Shown here: positions 36,567-45,169 of the stretch, piece after piece
Numbering within the stretch: the first letter of the stretch is position 1
Layout: every line of letters starts with the position of its first letter
Assembly (NCBI RefSeq): GCF_013393945.1
Contig: NZ_CP040297.1
Span: 772,001-836,000 of the forward strand
Length of the DNA stretch: 64,000 nt
DNA from: Nostoc sp. TCL26-01
GTDB lineage: Bacteria > Cyanobacteriota > Cyanobacteriia > Cyanobacteriales > Nostocaceae
Direction of reading: 5' to 3'
Notes under the pieces: generated by a model
The model's database searches: none
Told to the model about the DNA's origin: nothing
Seen by the model: the letters and a program-made list of their open reading frames with translations, nothing else
Position numbers and translations under genes: made by a program

Positions 36567-36824
36567 TCAGGTGGATTTAGGTGGTGTTGGTGAGTAATTA
36601 GCGATCGCTGTAATATAAATCAGATGTACTAGCAATCCTATTACCCAGCCGGCAGTTAACAATGGTAGCCACGCCCAACTAGCTAGTGTGATGTTGTGGA
36701 AAAACCATAAACCGGAGTTAATAGTGGCTGCAACAGCTACATGGACAGCAAAATTCATTCTGTCATCTAACTTGCGAAATTCAGGATCACGGCGATCAGG
36801 TCTGCGAGGCCAACGAGGAGGCAT
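36567..36824 (-). CDS. 2TM-domain small membrane protein
   Basis: 85 residues. A basic, Pro/Arg-rich N-terminus (MPPRWPRRPDRRDPEFRKLD) is followed by two transmembrane helices (FAVHVAVAATINSGLWFF; LPLLTAGWVIGLLVHLIYI). This is the plan of the 2TM domain family, often found alone or fused to regulators. Function unknown. It probably has its own promoter, since element A occupies the region upstream from 36921. Confidence 0.82.
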   Translation of the reverse strand: MPPRWPRRPDRRDPEFRKLDDRMNFAVHVAVAATINSGLWFFHNITLASWAWLPLLTAGWVIGLLVHLIYITAIANYSPTPPKST

Positions 36825-36920
36825 AAATATTTGTTACATATTTCAATATACTTGATCATTTTAAAGTGTTTGGGAGTGTAGTTGCTCATGGTCACGAGCA
36901 GAAAAAGCTGAAATGTTATG

Positions 36921-37177
36921 GGACTTCCGCACTCAACCAATAAACCATAAAAGAAGGTGGTCAATACCTGCATTTCTCACAAAACGGTAGGGGCGGGTTC
37001 ACAAAGGAAGCTTGAATCATTCACGAATATCTCGTTAACCCGCCCCTACAGCCTCTGGAATTCGGTTTTATAAATTTCGGGAGAAGTGCGGGAATAGTCC
37101 ATAGTCAAAGGGAGCCAACTATCTCACTATGGACTATTGACAAAAAGCCAGAAAATTTAGTGATACTGCGTAAGTCC
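36921..37177. repeat. Element A with element B copy 4 nested inside
   Basis: The left end is GGACTTCCGCACTCAACC; the right end is CACTATGGACTATTGAC followed by AAAAAGCCAGAAAATTTAG and CTGCGTAAGTCC. A 126-bp element B lies within at 36967-37092. Confidence 0.8.
36967..37092. repeat. 126-bp element B, copy 4, reverse orientation
   Basis: It is inverted relative to the other copies: CCTGCATTTCTCAC at the left, the arms GTAGGGGCGGGTTCAC / GTTAACCCGCCCCTAC, and GAGAAGTGCGGG at the right. It is again exactly 126 bp and sits within element A. Confidence 0.8.
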
Positions 37178-37322
37178 TTTATGCTTACTTAGTACAAGTT
37201 TTGAGTTTTGAATTGATTTGTCCCCCTAATTCTCACTTCTCACAAATATTTTTAAAGAATTTGGGTAATTGAGTCCGCTATTTGGTATTTCTGAAAAAGT
37301 CATGACATTAGGAGATCGACTG

Positions 37323-37457
37323 ATGGCTAAAGCGCAAATTCCACCCGTAGCTAACACTGGCGCTAAACCACCCTATACTTTTCGTACAGGTTGGGCAGTT
37401 TTACTACTAGCCGTTAACTTCCTCGTAGCGGCTTATTATTTCCACATTATTGACTAA
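37323..37457 (+). CDS. psaX: Photosystem I subunit PsaX
   Basis: A 44-residue single-helix subunit of photosystem I. The core PPYTFRTGWAVLLLAVNF then LVAAYYFHIID closely matches PsaX of thermophilic cyanobacteria (PTYAFRTFWAVLLLAINF). The ATG at 37323 is chosen because AGGAGA lies 7 bp upstream; the frame is open 18 codons further but that part is unlike PsaX. PsaX sits at the periphery of the PSI core and binds a chlorophyll. It is monocistronic. Confidence 0.9.
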   Translation: MAKAQIPPVANTGAKPPYTFRTGWAVLLLAVNFLVAAYYFHIID

Positions 37458-37519
37458 TCATCAAAAAAGGGGAGTGGGGAGAGATGCGGGGTATAGGGAA
37501 TCTGGGAGAGAGAAAACTC

Positions 37520-37625
37520 TTTACTCACAACTCAGCACGGGCTGAACGCCCCGCTAGCGCTCTAAGCGCAGCCATTGCCCGTTGGCGTAGCCTCTCGTAG
37601 AGAAGGGCTTTACAGCACTCATTAC
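37520..37625. repeat. GC-rich dispersed repeat segment
   Basis: It contains GCCCGTTGGCGTAGCCTCTC then GTAGAGAAGGGCTTT and CGCTAGCGCTCTAAGCG. Similar GC-rich palindromic pieces occur at 20835-20880 and 22996-23145. It lies between psaX and the convergent permease gene. It is non-coding. Confidence 0.5.
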
Positions 37626-37653
37626 TCCCCACTCTCTAGTGGAATGGTGTTGC

Positions 37654-38520
37654 TTACATCGTGCCTTTGAATAAACCTTTAGGGCGAATGAGCAACACCA
37701 AAATCATGATTAATAGAGCTACGCCTTGTTTGTACTGGGAACCTAAGAAGGGTGTACTAACTTCTTGAGCAATACCAATGATAAAAGCTGCGGCGATCGC
37801 TCCATAAGGGTTACCAATTCCGCCTAAAATTACAGAAGCGAATAGGGGCAAAATCAAAAACCAACCCATGTTTGGACGCACAGCTGTAATTAACCCATAC
37901 ATACTGCCCCCTAAGGAAGTGAGTGTGCCAGCAATTAGCCAAGTCCAGAAAATAACTCGCTCCACATCAATACCAGAAACCTTGGCTAAATCTAAATCAT
38001 CAGCTACGGCTCGCATAGCCTTACCAACTTTGGTGTTTTGCAAAAGGTAGTGTAACGCTACAATTGCCAACACAGCTAAAGCCAAAACTAGCAATTGATT
38101 TTGTGGGACTTTGACACCAAAAATATCCAAAGCTGAAATCACAGGTAAATCGTAGTTTTGATTTTTGCCCCCCCAAATTAAAATAATTCCGTTACGTAGA
38201 AATAAAGCCAGTCCAATAGAGATAATAATTAATGTGGTGGAATTTGCGCGAATCGAGCGCATTCTCGACCATAACAACTTTTCTGAGAGCAGCATCGCTG
38301 CTACTGTCCCCACTACCGCCAAAATCATTGATAGCCAAATATTTACCCCAAATGAATTTACCAATAAAGTCAAGTAAGCTCCTAACGTCAAAAAGTCACC
38401 GTGGGCAAAATTAGATAACCGTAAAATCCCATAGGTCAGTGTCAATCCCACTGCTGCTAGAGCAATAATGCTCCCTACAGCAATCCCGTTCACAATGAGT
38501 TGAATTGTTTGTGTATCCAT
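37654..38520 (-). CDS. LivH-type ABC permease for branched-chain/neutral amino acids
   Basis: 288 residues, eight hydrophobic helices. The family start is present (IQLIVNGIAVGSIIALAAVG then LTLTYGILRLSNFAHGDFLT), with the cytoplasmic EAA-like loop GKAMRAVADDLDLAKVSGI and a C-terminal GLFKGTM. It is unlinked to other transporter genes; the liv cluster at 54.5-61 kb encodes its own LivH. In Anabaena the N-I neutral amino-acid permease has subunits encoded at scattered loci, including an isolated permease gene (natD); this could be its counterpart, but I cannot confirm that from one sequence. Confidence 0.88.
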   Translation of the reverse strand: MDTQTIQLIVNGIAVGSIIALAAVGLTLTYGILRLSNFAHGDFLTLGAYLTLLVNSFGVNIWLSMILAVVGTVAAMLLSEKLLWSRMRSIRANSTTLIIISIGLALFLRNGIILIWGGKNQNYDLPVISALDIFGVKVPQNQLLVLALAVLAIVALHYLLQNTKVGKAMRAVADDLDLAKVSGIDVERVIFWTWLIAGTLTSLGGSMYGLITAVRPNMGWFLILPLFASVILGGIGNPYGAIAAAFIIGIAQEVSTPFLGSQYKQGVALLIMILVLLIRPKGLFKGTM

Positions 38521-38708
38521 AGTTTCAGTGCAAAAATTTTCCTCTATTCACCGCAAAATCATGATTTATGATAAAAATTTCTGGTTTAATAGTGACAACC
38601 GACACTATAAGTTATGATTCATCGACAAAAAAGAATTGTGAGCTAATATACATAGAATCTTGGTTGCATTTTTTGCAAAATCAAATTTTTTAATCGGTCT
38701 AGTTGACC

Positions 38709-40523
38709 ATGCAGCAGTATTCAAGCTTACCAGAACACAACTCACAGGTAGATGCAACGCCAACTCTTTTGGCGACACTTCAGCAACTCCGGGCTGAGTT
38801 ATGGCTAGAACGCAGCTTGAACCAGATACACGATCGCCTCAATGATTGTCTACTAACAGCTTTTAGTAATGTTCCCCAGGTAAGTAACCCAGAAGCAGAA
38901 ATTTTCCAAACTGTAGTTAACGAACTGGATCTGGTTTTAGACAATAGCAGGATAGGGTTGACGCAGTGTGCCGTAGGTATCGCTCTATTTCAAGCCCAAA
39001 CGGCAGCTGCTAAAGTCTACTATATTTCTCGTCCTCTATCTCCAACTTCTCAACCTCCACTTTTGGAAGTGACACCTAAAATTGGCAAGAAGCTACGTTT
39101 GGAATTGCAACAACCCATCAAAATTAAAGACTTACAACGACTAGAAACCCAACAACCGCCCCAAGCTTGGCGATTAACAGATGATTCTAGCAATCTCATT
39201 GGCTGGTTACTGCTGGCAACTCATCCCCAGCCTGATCAAGAGAAGCTTACGCCATCACACACTCAACTCATCAGTCAATTAATAGCCAGATCAGCTCAAG
39301 AGTGTGTTAAAGCTTTAGCACAACTCAAACATATCCAGTCTTTACAACAACAATCCCAAAATTTAAGTAACTCTAACCAAGAACTAGAGCGTACCAATCA
39401 ACTGAAAAATCAGTTTCTCGCTAATACTAGTCACGAAATCCGTACACCACTGAGTTCAATTATTGGGTTTACTCACCTGCTATTGGCGCAAGGTTACGAT
39501 CCCACCAGAGAACGCCATCACGAGTATCTAAATATCATTCAATCTAGTGGTAAACACTTACTGGCGCTGATCAACGATATTTTGGATCTCTCAAAAATTG
39601 AAGCCAATCAATTAGAAGTACAGTGGGAAAAAGTGAATGTTCCAGAATTATGTCGCAATGTTTTAACACTAGTCAAAGAAAAAGCTGCCAATAAAGGTTT
39701 AAAGCTATCGCTGGAAATAGATCCTCATGTCAACACTTTGGTAGCTGATCCTTTACGACTTAAGCAAATGCTCTTAAATTTGCTATTTAATGCTCTTAAA
39801 TTTACCAACACAGGTACTGTAGGCTTAAAAGTAAAACACCAAGACCTCTTCATTCACTTTACAGTCTGGGATACTGGCAGTGGGATTTCTCCAGAACATC
39901 AAGCGCGACTTTTTCAACCCTATTTTCAAATACCCAACTCCTTAGTCCCTCAAAATGAAGGTACTGGTTTGGGGTTATTGGTAACTGACAGACTAGCAGA
40001 AATTCACGGTGGTTTCATAGAAGTAAAATCAGAAGTGGATCAAGGTTCCCAATTTACAATCATCTTGCCGATAAAATCCCATCAAGAACTTATCATTGAA
40101 CAAGCACAAGCAGATGAAGCAGCAAAATCTCCTGGGGTGATTACTCCCAGCGATTCACGGTTAGTTTTATTAGTCGAAGATGACTTAGCTAATGGTGAGA
40201 TGATGCAAATTCATCTGGGTAAGCTGGGGTATCAAGTAACTTGGGTAAAGAAAGCTAGTGAAATGTGGACAAGCCTCAGTCAACAACAGCCAGCCGTCAT
40301 CTTAATGGATGTCTGTCTCCCAGATGGTAATGGTTTAGATTTAGTCCAGCAATTGCGACAACAACCCCAATATCAGCAAATTCCCATTATTGCTCAAACT
40401 GCAATGGCCATGAAAGGCGATCGCGAACTCTGTCTCAATGCTGGAGTCAATGAATATATTTCTAAACCAATCGACTTACCACTGTTAGCTAGTTTGGTAG
40501 CTAAGTATAGTCAGTCAAGTTAG
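38709..40523 (+). CDS. Hybrid sensor histidine kinase (GAF-like, HisKA, HATPase, REC)
   Basis: About 604 residues from the ATG at 38709 (a TTG two codons earlier is also open). The N-terminal part (about 30-205) looks like a degenerate GAF/sensor domain. A coiled coil leads to HisKA (LANTSHEIRTPLSSIIGFTH, phospho-His near 241), then HATPase_c (DTGSGISPEH, GTGLGLLVTDRL) and a C-terminal receiver (about 475-600) with LVEDDLANGEMM, phospho-Asp in LMDVCLPDGNG and Lys in ISKPID. There are no transmembrane helices. It is a cytoplasmic multistep phosphorelay component. It stands alone, and its partner is unknown. Confidence 0.92.
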   Translation: MQQYSSLPEHNSQVDATPTLLATLQQLRAELWLERSLNQIHDRLNDCLLTAFSNVPQVSNPEAEIFQTVVNELDLVLDNSRIGLTQCAVGIALFQAQTAAAKVYYISRPLSPTSQPPLLEVTPKIGKKLRLELQQPIKIKDLQRLETQQPPQAWRLTDDSSNLIGWLLLATHPQPDQEKLTPSHTQLISQLIARSAQECVKALAQLKHIQSLQQQSQNLSNSNQELERTNQLKNQFLANTSHEIRTPLSSIIGFTHLLLAQGYDPTRERHHEYLNIIQSSGKHLLALINDILDLSKIEANQLEVQWEKVNVPELCRNVLTLVKEKAANKGLKLSLEIDPHVNTLVADPLRLKQMLLNLLFNALKFTNTGTVGLKVKHQDLFIHFTVWDTGSGISPEHQARLFQPYFQIPNSLVPQNEGTGLGLLVTDRLAEIHGGFIEVKSEVDQGSQFTIILPIKSHQELIIEQAQADEAAKSPGVITPSDSRLVLLVEDDLANGEMMQIHLGKLGYQVTWVKKASEMWTSLSQQQPAVILMDVCLPDGNGLDLVQQLRQQPQYQQIPIIAQTAMAMKGDRELCLNAGVNEYISKPIDLPLLASLVAKYSQSS

Positions 40524-40543
40524 GGACTAGAGGCTAGAAGGAA

Positions 40544-40690
40544 GGGGACAAGAGACAAGGGGATAAGGTGACAAGGTGACAAGGTGACAAGAATAGAATA
40601 TTAATTGCTAATGACTAATGACTAATGACCATTGACCATTGACCATTGACTAATGACTAATGACCATTGACCATTGACCATTGACTAAAA
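40544..40690. repeat. STRR array between kinase and larE
   Basis: It has AAGGTGAC units (40560-40590), then a long run of heptamers of the form TGACTAA/TGACCAT (40604-40690). An upstream extension of the larE frame starts inside this array and is not used. Confidence 0.85.
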
Positions 40691-40722
40691 TAGTCCTATC
40701 AGGTAGTGGCAGGATTGAGGAA

Positions 40723-41553
40723 ATGACTTTAGTAAAAAAACTTGAGCAAATACAAAGTATATTTACGGAAATGGGACAGGCTTTAATTGCCTACTCTGGA
40801 GGTGTTGATAGTACCTTGGTAGCGAAAATTGCCTATGATGTATTAGGCGATCGCGCTTTGGCTGTGACAGCTGTTTCCCCTTCCCTATTACCAGAAGAAC
40901 TAGAAGACGCAAAAATTCAAGCCGCCACAATTGGTATTCCTCATCAAATTGTCCACACTCACGAAATGGACAATCCTAATTACACCTCAAACCCCGTCAA
41001 CCGTTGTTATTTTTGCAAAAGCGAATTACACGACACCCTCAAACCCTTGGCTGTAGAGTTAGGCTATCCCTATGTAGTCGATGGGGTGAATGCTGATGAT
41101 TTGCATGACTATCGCCCAGGGATTCAAGCCGCCAAAGAAAGAGGAGCGCGATCGCCTCTGGCAGAAGTTGGTTTAATTAAGTTGGAAGTCAGACAACTTT
41201 CTCAACAGCTAGGCTTACCCTGGTGGGAAAAACCAGCTCAACCTTGTTTAAGTTCGCGTTTTCCCTATGGTGAAGAGATTACCATTACAAAATTACAACG
41301 TGTAGGCCGAGCCGAGATTTATCTCCGCAAACTAGGTTGGCAAAATTTGCGCGTCCGTTCTGAAGGCGATACAGCCCGCATAGAACTACCACCAGAAAAA
41401 ATCAAAGATTTTGCCCTCACAACAGATTTAGAGTCTCTAGTGAGCAAATTTCAAGAACTGGGCTTCATTTACGTCACCCTCGACTTAGAAGGTTATCGCA
41501 GTGGCAAACTCAATCAAGTCCTCAATCAAGCAAATTCCCCACTTCCCGTTTAA
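40723..41553 (+). CDS. larE: ATP-dependent sacrificial sulfur transferase LarE
   Basis: About 276 residues from the ATG at 40723, which has GAGG close upstream. The PP-loop AYSGGVDSTLVAKIAYDV binds ATP. The sulfur-donating Cys is present in the QPCLSSRFPYG motif, and NRCYFCKSELH is also family-typical. LarE installs sulfur on the nicotinic-acid-derived precursor of the nickel-pincer nucleotide, giving up its own cysteine sulfur. No larA, larB or larC is in the window. A TTG in the upstream STRR would add 14 residues but is unlikely. Confidence 0.93.
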   Translation: MTLVKKLEQIQSIFTEMGQALIAYSGGVDSTLVAKIAYDVLGDRALAVTAVSPSLLPEELEDAKIQAATIGIPHQIVHTHEMDNPNYTSNPVNRCYFCKSELHDTLKPLAVELGYPYVVDGVNADDLHDYRPGIQAAKERGARSPLAEVGLIKLEVRQLSQQLGLPWWEKPAQPCLSSRFPYGEEITITKLQRVGRAEIYLRKLGWQNLRVRSEGDTARIELPPEKIKDFALTTDLESLVSKFQELGFIYVTLDLEGYRSGKLNQVLNQANSPLPV

Positions 41554-41581
41554 TTATTCTGCGTAGCGAAATCACAAATTA

Positions 41582-41950
41582 CTAATTCCCAAAACTCTCA
41601 GCTTCCACAGACACAAGAATACAACCATTAATCCGCCAAGTATCATCTGCTTGTTTCTCCATAAAATATAAAGCCCTCAATGGAATACCATCGGGAGCGA
41701 GGAGTAAAACTGGCTGAGTAATGTTATCTTGAATAGTGGTGATTTTCTCAAAAAATACAGAGCGAGGACGGTAAACAGCCGGATAGCTAATACTCACCAT
41801 CCGTAAGAAATTCTCTGGGTTTTGGAATTGTTCTTGAATTGCCGGACTAGCTAAAGTAAAAGCACTTTGGGCATCATCTTGTTGAAAGGCTGCCAATTGA
41901 TGTTCAATGACAGACCTGATAGCAGTAAAATCTTGATCTGTAACTTCCAT
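41582..41950 (-). CDS. DUF4864 family protein
   Basis: About 122 residues from the ATG at 41950 (a TTG three codons earlier is also open). It has an NTF2-like cone fold: FTAIRSVIEHQLAAFQQDDA, then QSAFTLASPAIQEQF, PENFLRMVSISYPAVYRP, and a strand set ending WRINGCILV. The helix A...D.A.A..LASP pattern is characteristic of DUF4864, a family of unknown function. It is convergent with larE, 28 bp apart. The STRR at 42050-42085 lies upstream. Confidence 0.82.
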   Translation of the reverse strand: MEVTDQDFTAIRSVIEHQLAAFQQDDAQSAFTLASPAIQEQFQNPENFLRMVSISYPAVYRPRSVFFEKITTIQDNITQPVLLLAPDGIPLRALYFMEKQADDTWRINGCILVSVEAESFGN

Positions 41951-42075
41951 ATATGACAAAGTGCGGAGTGAGTGAAGGAGTGCTGAGTGCTGTTAGCGGA
42001 AGCGGGGCGTTTAGCCCGTGCTGAGTTATGAGTGAGAGATTAGTAAAATAGTGACCAATGACTATTGACTATTGA

Positions 42076-43227
42076 CTATTGACTATTTAGCTTGAACTCT
42101 ACTTGCTGGAGTGCAAATCGCCACACATCGTAACCATCAGCCGACAAATGTAAGCCATCTGTGGTTAAGTCAGAACGTAGTTTGCCATCAGCATCGGTAA
42201 ACCAAGTATAAATATCTAAGTAATTGGCTTTTTCTTGTTTAGCGATCTCAGCCAGCTTGACATTGAGATGACGAATACGACTATTAGGAATGGTTGATAA
42301 ATCTGTGGGTAAGATAGATTGAAGGAATATTTGTGCTTTGGGGTGATGCTGCCGTAAGCTGCGGATGATGCGGCGGTGATTGCGTAAGATTACTTCATCG
42401 CTGGCTCCCTTACGCAAGTCATTAATCCCCGCCATAACGTATACTGCATCTGGTCTAGTTTGGGAAAATGCTGCTAATCTGTTAGCAACTCCACTAGTGG
42501 TATCTCCAGATATGCCTTGATTGAGCCATAGTTTACCAGATGGCAGTTTTCCTCTGGGAAACCACATACTCAAGGAATCGCCAACCAAGATACTTAGACG
42601 GTTCTTACCTTGCCCTTGTGCGATCGCTTTTGCTTCCATCGCTAACAAACTTTTCCAGTCTTCATAGGTTAATTGCTGCTTTTTCCTTGAATCTGGCAAT
42701 GATTGAGCGCTTTCGGTTTCTGTACGAGTATAAATTTGTCCTGTTTTCAGTGCTGCTAATCTTTGATAGTAAAGCTGACTACCAGAAACTAACGGCAAAT
42801 TCCCAGGTTGGCTATTGAGAGGCAAAAAAGAGTCTATTGGTGTTGTTAATTCTTGCTCGTTAAATTGTGGTAGTGTAACTTCGGGATTGGTAAGATTTTT
42901 CTCTCCTGCTTTAGGTTGGGATGCTTCCAAGGGTGGCAAAGTTTGGCTACTGAATTCGGGTAAGGAAAGATTAAAAAATCTAGGGTCATTGTTTTCGCTG
43001 ACTGTTGGCAAAATCTCTCCATGATGGAATAGCTGATTGCTAAATTCTGGTAAAGATATATCAGTACTACTGATGTTTTTGACATCTGTTACTGTCTGTG
43101 AGCCTTGTTTTGCATCCCACTGAACTTCAGACTCTTCTGGCAGAATCATCGACATCTGTGGAAGCGCTGATGCTGGTAGTGCCAATCCTGTTAACAAACC
43201 TGCTGCCAACAGATACGGTTCCCTCAT
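42076..43227 (-). CDS. SGNH/GDSL-family hydrolase with signal peptide
   Basis: 383 residues. An N-terminal signal peptide (EPYLLAAGLLTGLALPASA) points to export. A Pro/Ser-rich region of about 170 residues follows, with repeats of LPEFS/LPQF type. The C-terminal SGNH domain (about 205-383) has block I LVGDSLSMWFP (catalytic Ser), block II Gly (NQGISGD), block III VMAGINDLRKG (Asn) and block V DGLHLSADGY (Asp and His). It is a probable esterase or lipase acting outside the cytoplasm, perhaps on cell-envelope polymers. GGAGAGATGAAGCG precedes the ATG. Confidence 0.9.
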   Translation of the reverse strand: MREPYLLAAGLLTGLALPASALPQMSMILPEESEVQWDAKQGSQTVTDVKNISSTDISLPEFSNQLFHHGEILPTVSENNDPRFFNLSLPEFSSQTLPPLEASQPKAGEKNLTNPEVTLPQFNEQELTTPIDSFLPLNSQPGNLPLVSGSQLYYQRLAALKTGQIYTRTETESAQSLPDSRKKQQLTYEDWKSLLAMEAKAIAQGQGKNRLSILVGDSLSMWFPRGKLPSGKLWLNQGISGDTTSGVANRLAAFSQTRPDAVYVMAGINDLRKGASDEVILRNHRRIIRSLRQHHPKAQIFLQSILPTDLSTIPNSRIRHLNVKLAEIAKQEKANYLDIYTWFTDADGKLRSDLTTDGLHLSADGYDVWRFALQQVEFKLNSQ

Positions 43228-43629
43228 CGCTTCATCTCTCCTCTAATGACTGCTTTTCCCTATGACAGTGCTGGTTGCTTGTATTCAGGAAATTTACTGT
43301 GGTTAAAATATCATTCTTATTGAGAATATATAGTTCTGTAAAGCGGGTTAACGAGATTATGTTCGATAATTCACCAATTCTTTAAAGCTTATCTTGTTCC
43401 GTTAGTGAATATTCGGGTTGATGATAACGCTTAAATGAGTAGCAATGAACATAAATAAGGTTATTACTAGTTAGTACTATTTTCTGGGCAACAATGTGTT
43501 ATTTATTACTTAACTATATATATTACTCTATATTTAAACTTGTATTTATTTATTTTTACCCATATAAATTAAGTTCTATTTATATAGAAGAATCTCGTAG
43601 AAAATGCTAAAATTTATGCGAAGTTATTG

Positions 43630-43842
43630 ATGTTTCCCTGTAATTTTGTGGCTAGAGCTAGTACAGCGATCGGTGTCAGTCCAATAATTAAAGAGATTGT
43701 GCAAAAACAGGCACATTCTACACGTTTAACACTCAAAGAGGTGATTTTAATGGGAATGTTAGCAATAGATAAACTTGATGATCAAAGTCGTCAAGAGTTG
43801 GCAGATCAAGTTCATCAAATGCAAGTAAATGGTGAAATATAA
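43630..43842 (+). CDS. Possible small protein, doubtful
   Basis: About 70 residues from the ATG at 43630. The C-terminal half (LTLKEVILMGMLAIDKLDDQ then SRQELADQVHQM) reads like a helical regulatory or antitoxin-type peptide. No family is recognised and no ribosome site is convincing. The stop lies three bases before element A, so the natural C-terminus may have been altered by the insertion. Confidence 0.3.
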   Translation: MFPCNFVARASTAIGVSPIIKEIVQKQAHSTRLTLKEVILMGMLAIDKLDDQSRQELADQVHQMQVNGEI

Positions 43843-43844
43843 AT

Positions 43845-43983
43845 GGACTTACGCAGCTCACTAAATCTTCTGGCTTTTTTGTCAATAGTCAATAGTCAAT
43901 AGTCCAAAAAAACTTGATTTTGACCATTGACCATGGACTATTGACCACCTTCAGAAGGGTTTATTGGTTGACTGCGTAAGTCC
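43845..43983. repeat. Element A, uninterrupted copy (139 bp)
   Basis: The terminal repeats GGACTTACGCAG and CTGCGTAAGTCC are perfect. Inside are GTCAATAGTCAATAGTC, AAAAAACTTGATTTTGACC and a CCTTCAGAAGGG hairpin. It defines the empty-site structure of the nested copies at 21.5, 22.9 and 36.9 kb. Confidence 0.85.
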
Positions 43984-44061
43984 CATATAAATTGGTTTGA
44001 TAGAATTCATCGTCAAAAGTCTACACCCAATAAATAAAATATATGCACTGTAGGCTATTGA

Positions 44062-44967
44062 CTATTCACCAAATCTATACTCACTTCCCAAAACATAATC
44101 CTCTTTGATTTCGCAAGATATCCATCGGCGTTGCAACGTTTCCGCAACAAACCCAGTAGTATTAGAACCTGCAAATGGATCTAATACTATATCTCCCTCA
44201 TCAGTCAAAAATCTGATGAAAAAATCAGCAAATCCTTGGGGAAATCTGGCTGGATGGGGTTTAACTCTTGCTGCTTTGCAACGCTGTAAATAAGCGCTAT
44301 TGGATTCAGTATTGGCAATTTCTAACAAATTTGGCGGAATAGCCCCCTGATTATCCTTTTGGAATTTATTCGAGATATCATGCCCACTGGGACGAATATT
44401 AGCCTTGTAGCCATTTTTGAGTAACTTTTTCATACTCTGGCTATATGGCTTTAATACTTTTCGGTTATCTGCTTTCGGGTTTGGGGTTTTTGATAACCAC
44501 CAAACCACATTTACTGTATCTTTTACCCGTATGCGTCTGATTGTTACCCATTCTGCCGGTGTGGGCAATCGCGCTGGATTGTAGTGATAAAATTCTTGTG
44601 CTAGAAAAAAACCAACTTCCTTACATAATCTGACTAATAGTTCGTATTGGTAGATGCTGCGTACAGGATGACCAGGAAGATATGCACCACCTAAATCTAA
44701 AACAAATGAGCCATCTTCAGCCAGAACTCTTTTGAATTGATGCGCGAAGGGTAAAAACCAGTCAATATATTTTTCTGCGCTTTCATTACCGTATTCTTTT
44801 TTGCGCGTTAAAGCAAATGGAGGCGAGGTAATGATTAAATTAATACTATCATCTGTGATCAGTTTGATAATTTCCAAGCAGTCACCTAAGTATGCTTGCC
44901 CGTACTTTTTTGTATAAAATGGTGTAAAGTGGCTGGCTATTGCAGCAATAATTAGCTGTGAGTTCAA
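44062..44967 (-). CDS. DNA methyltransferase (N4-cytosine/N6-adenine class, beta-type order)
   Basis: 301 residues. The catalytic motif IV TSPPF lies near residue 48 and the AdoMet motif I DPFAGSNTTGFVAE near residue 262, so the order is IV then I (beta class). TSPPF favours N4-cytosine methylation. The target-recognition region lies between them (about 95-240). No restriction endonuclease gene is adjacent, so this is an orphan methylase, as with the Dmt enzymes of Anabaena; one of these, DmtB, is described as an N4-cytosine enzyme for GGCC. Identity with DmtB is only a hypothesis. The gene stands alone. Confidence 0.88.
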   Translation of the reverse strand: MNSQLIIAAIASHFTPFYTKKYGQAYLGDCLEIIKLITDDSINLIITSPPFALTRKKEYGNESAEKYIDWFLPFAHQFKRVLAEDGSFVLDLGGAYLPGHPVRSIYQYELLVRLCKEVGFFLAQEFYHYNPARLPTPAEWVTIRRIRVKDTVNVVWWLSKTPNPKADNRKVLKPYSQSMKKLLKNGYKANIRPSGHDISNKFQKDNQGAIPPNLLEIANTESNSAYLQRCKAARVKPHPARFPQGFADFFIRFLTDEGDIVLDPFAGSNTTGFVAETLQRRWISCEIKEDYVLGSEYRFGE

Positions 44968-45169
44968 GCGCTATCTCAATTATTTTGACAACTGCCAGAC
45001 TACCACTTTTACTGGTGCAGCACAGATAAAATGTTGCCAAAAAATTGTAGGTTGAGTAGCGGTAGCGTCACACAACACTAAGATATACATTGGGTTCCTC
45101 AGATGATGTTGGGTTACGCAAAGCCTCCACCCAACCTACTACTTCGTGACTCTGTGGTAATATCGATTT

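Larger units (their letters stand above)
43228..44061. other. Intergenic region with weak ORF and element A
   Basis: 43228-43620 is AT-rich with nothing recognised. A possible small ORF (43630-43842) and the uninterrupted element A (43845-43983) follow. Confidence 0.55.

Noticed and set aside
40604..40690. Upstream start of larE inside the STRR
   Set aside because: The TTG is part of a repeat unit, while the ATG at 40723 has a ribosome site and gives the usual LarE length.
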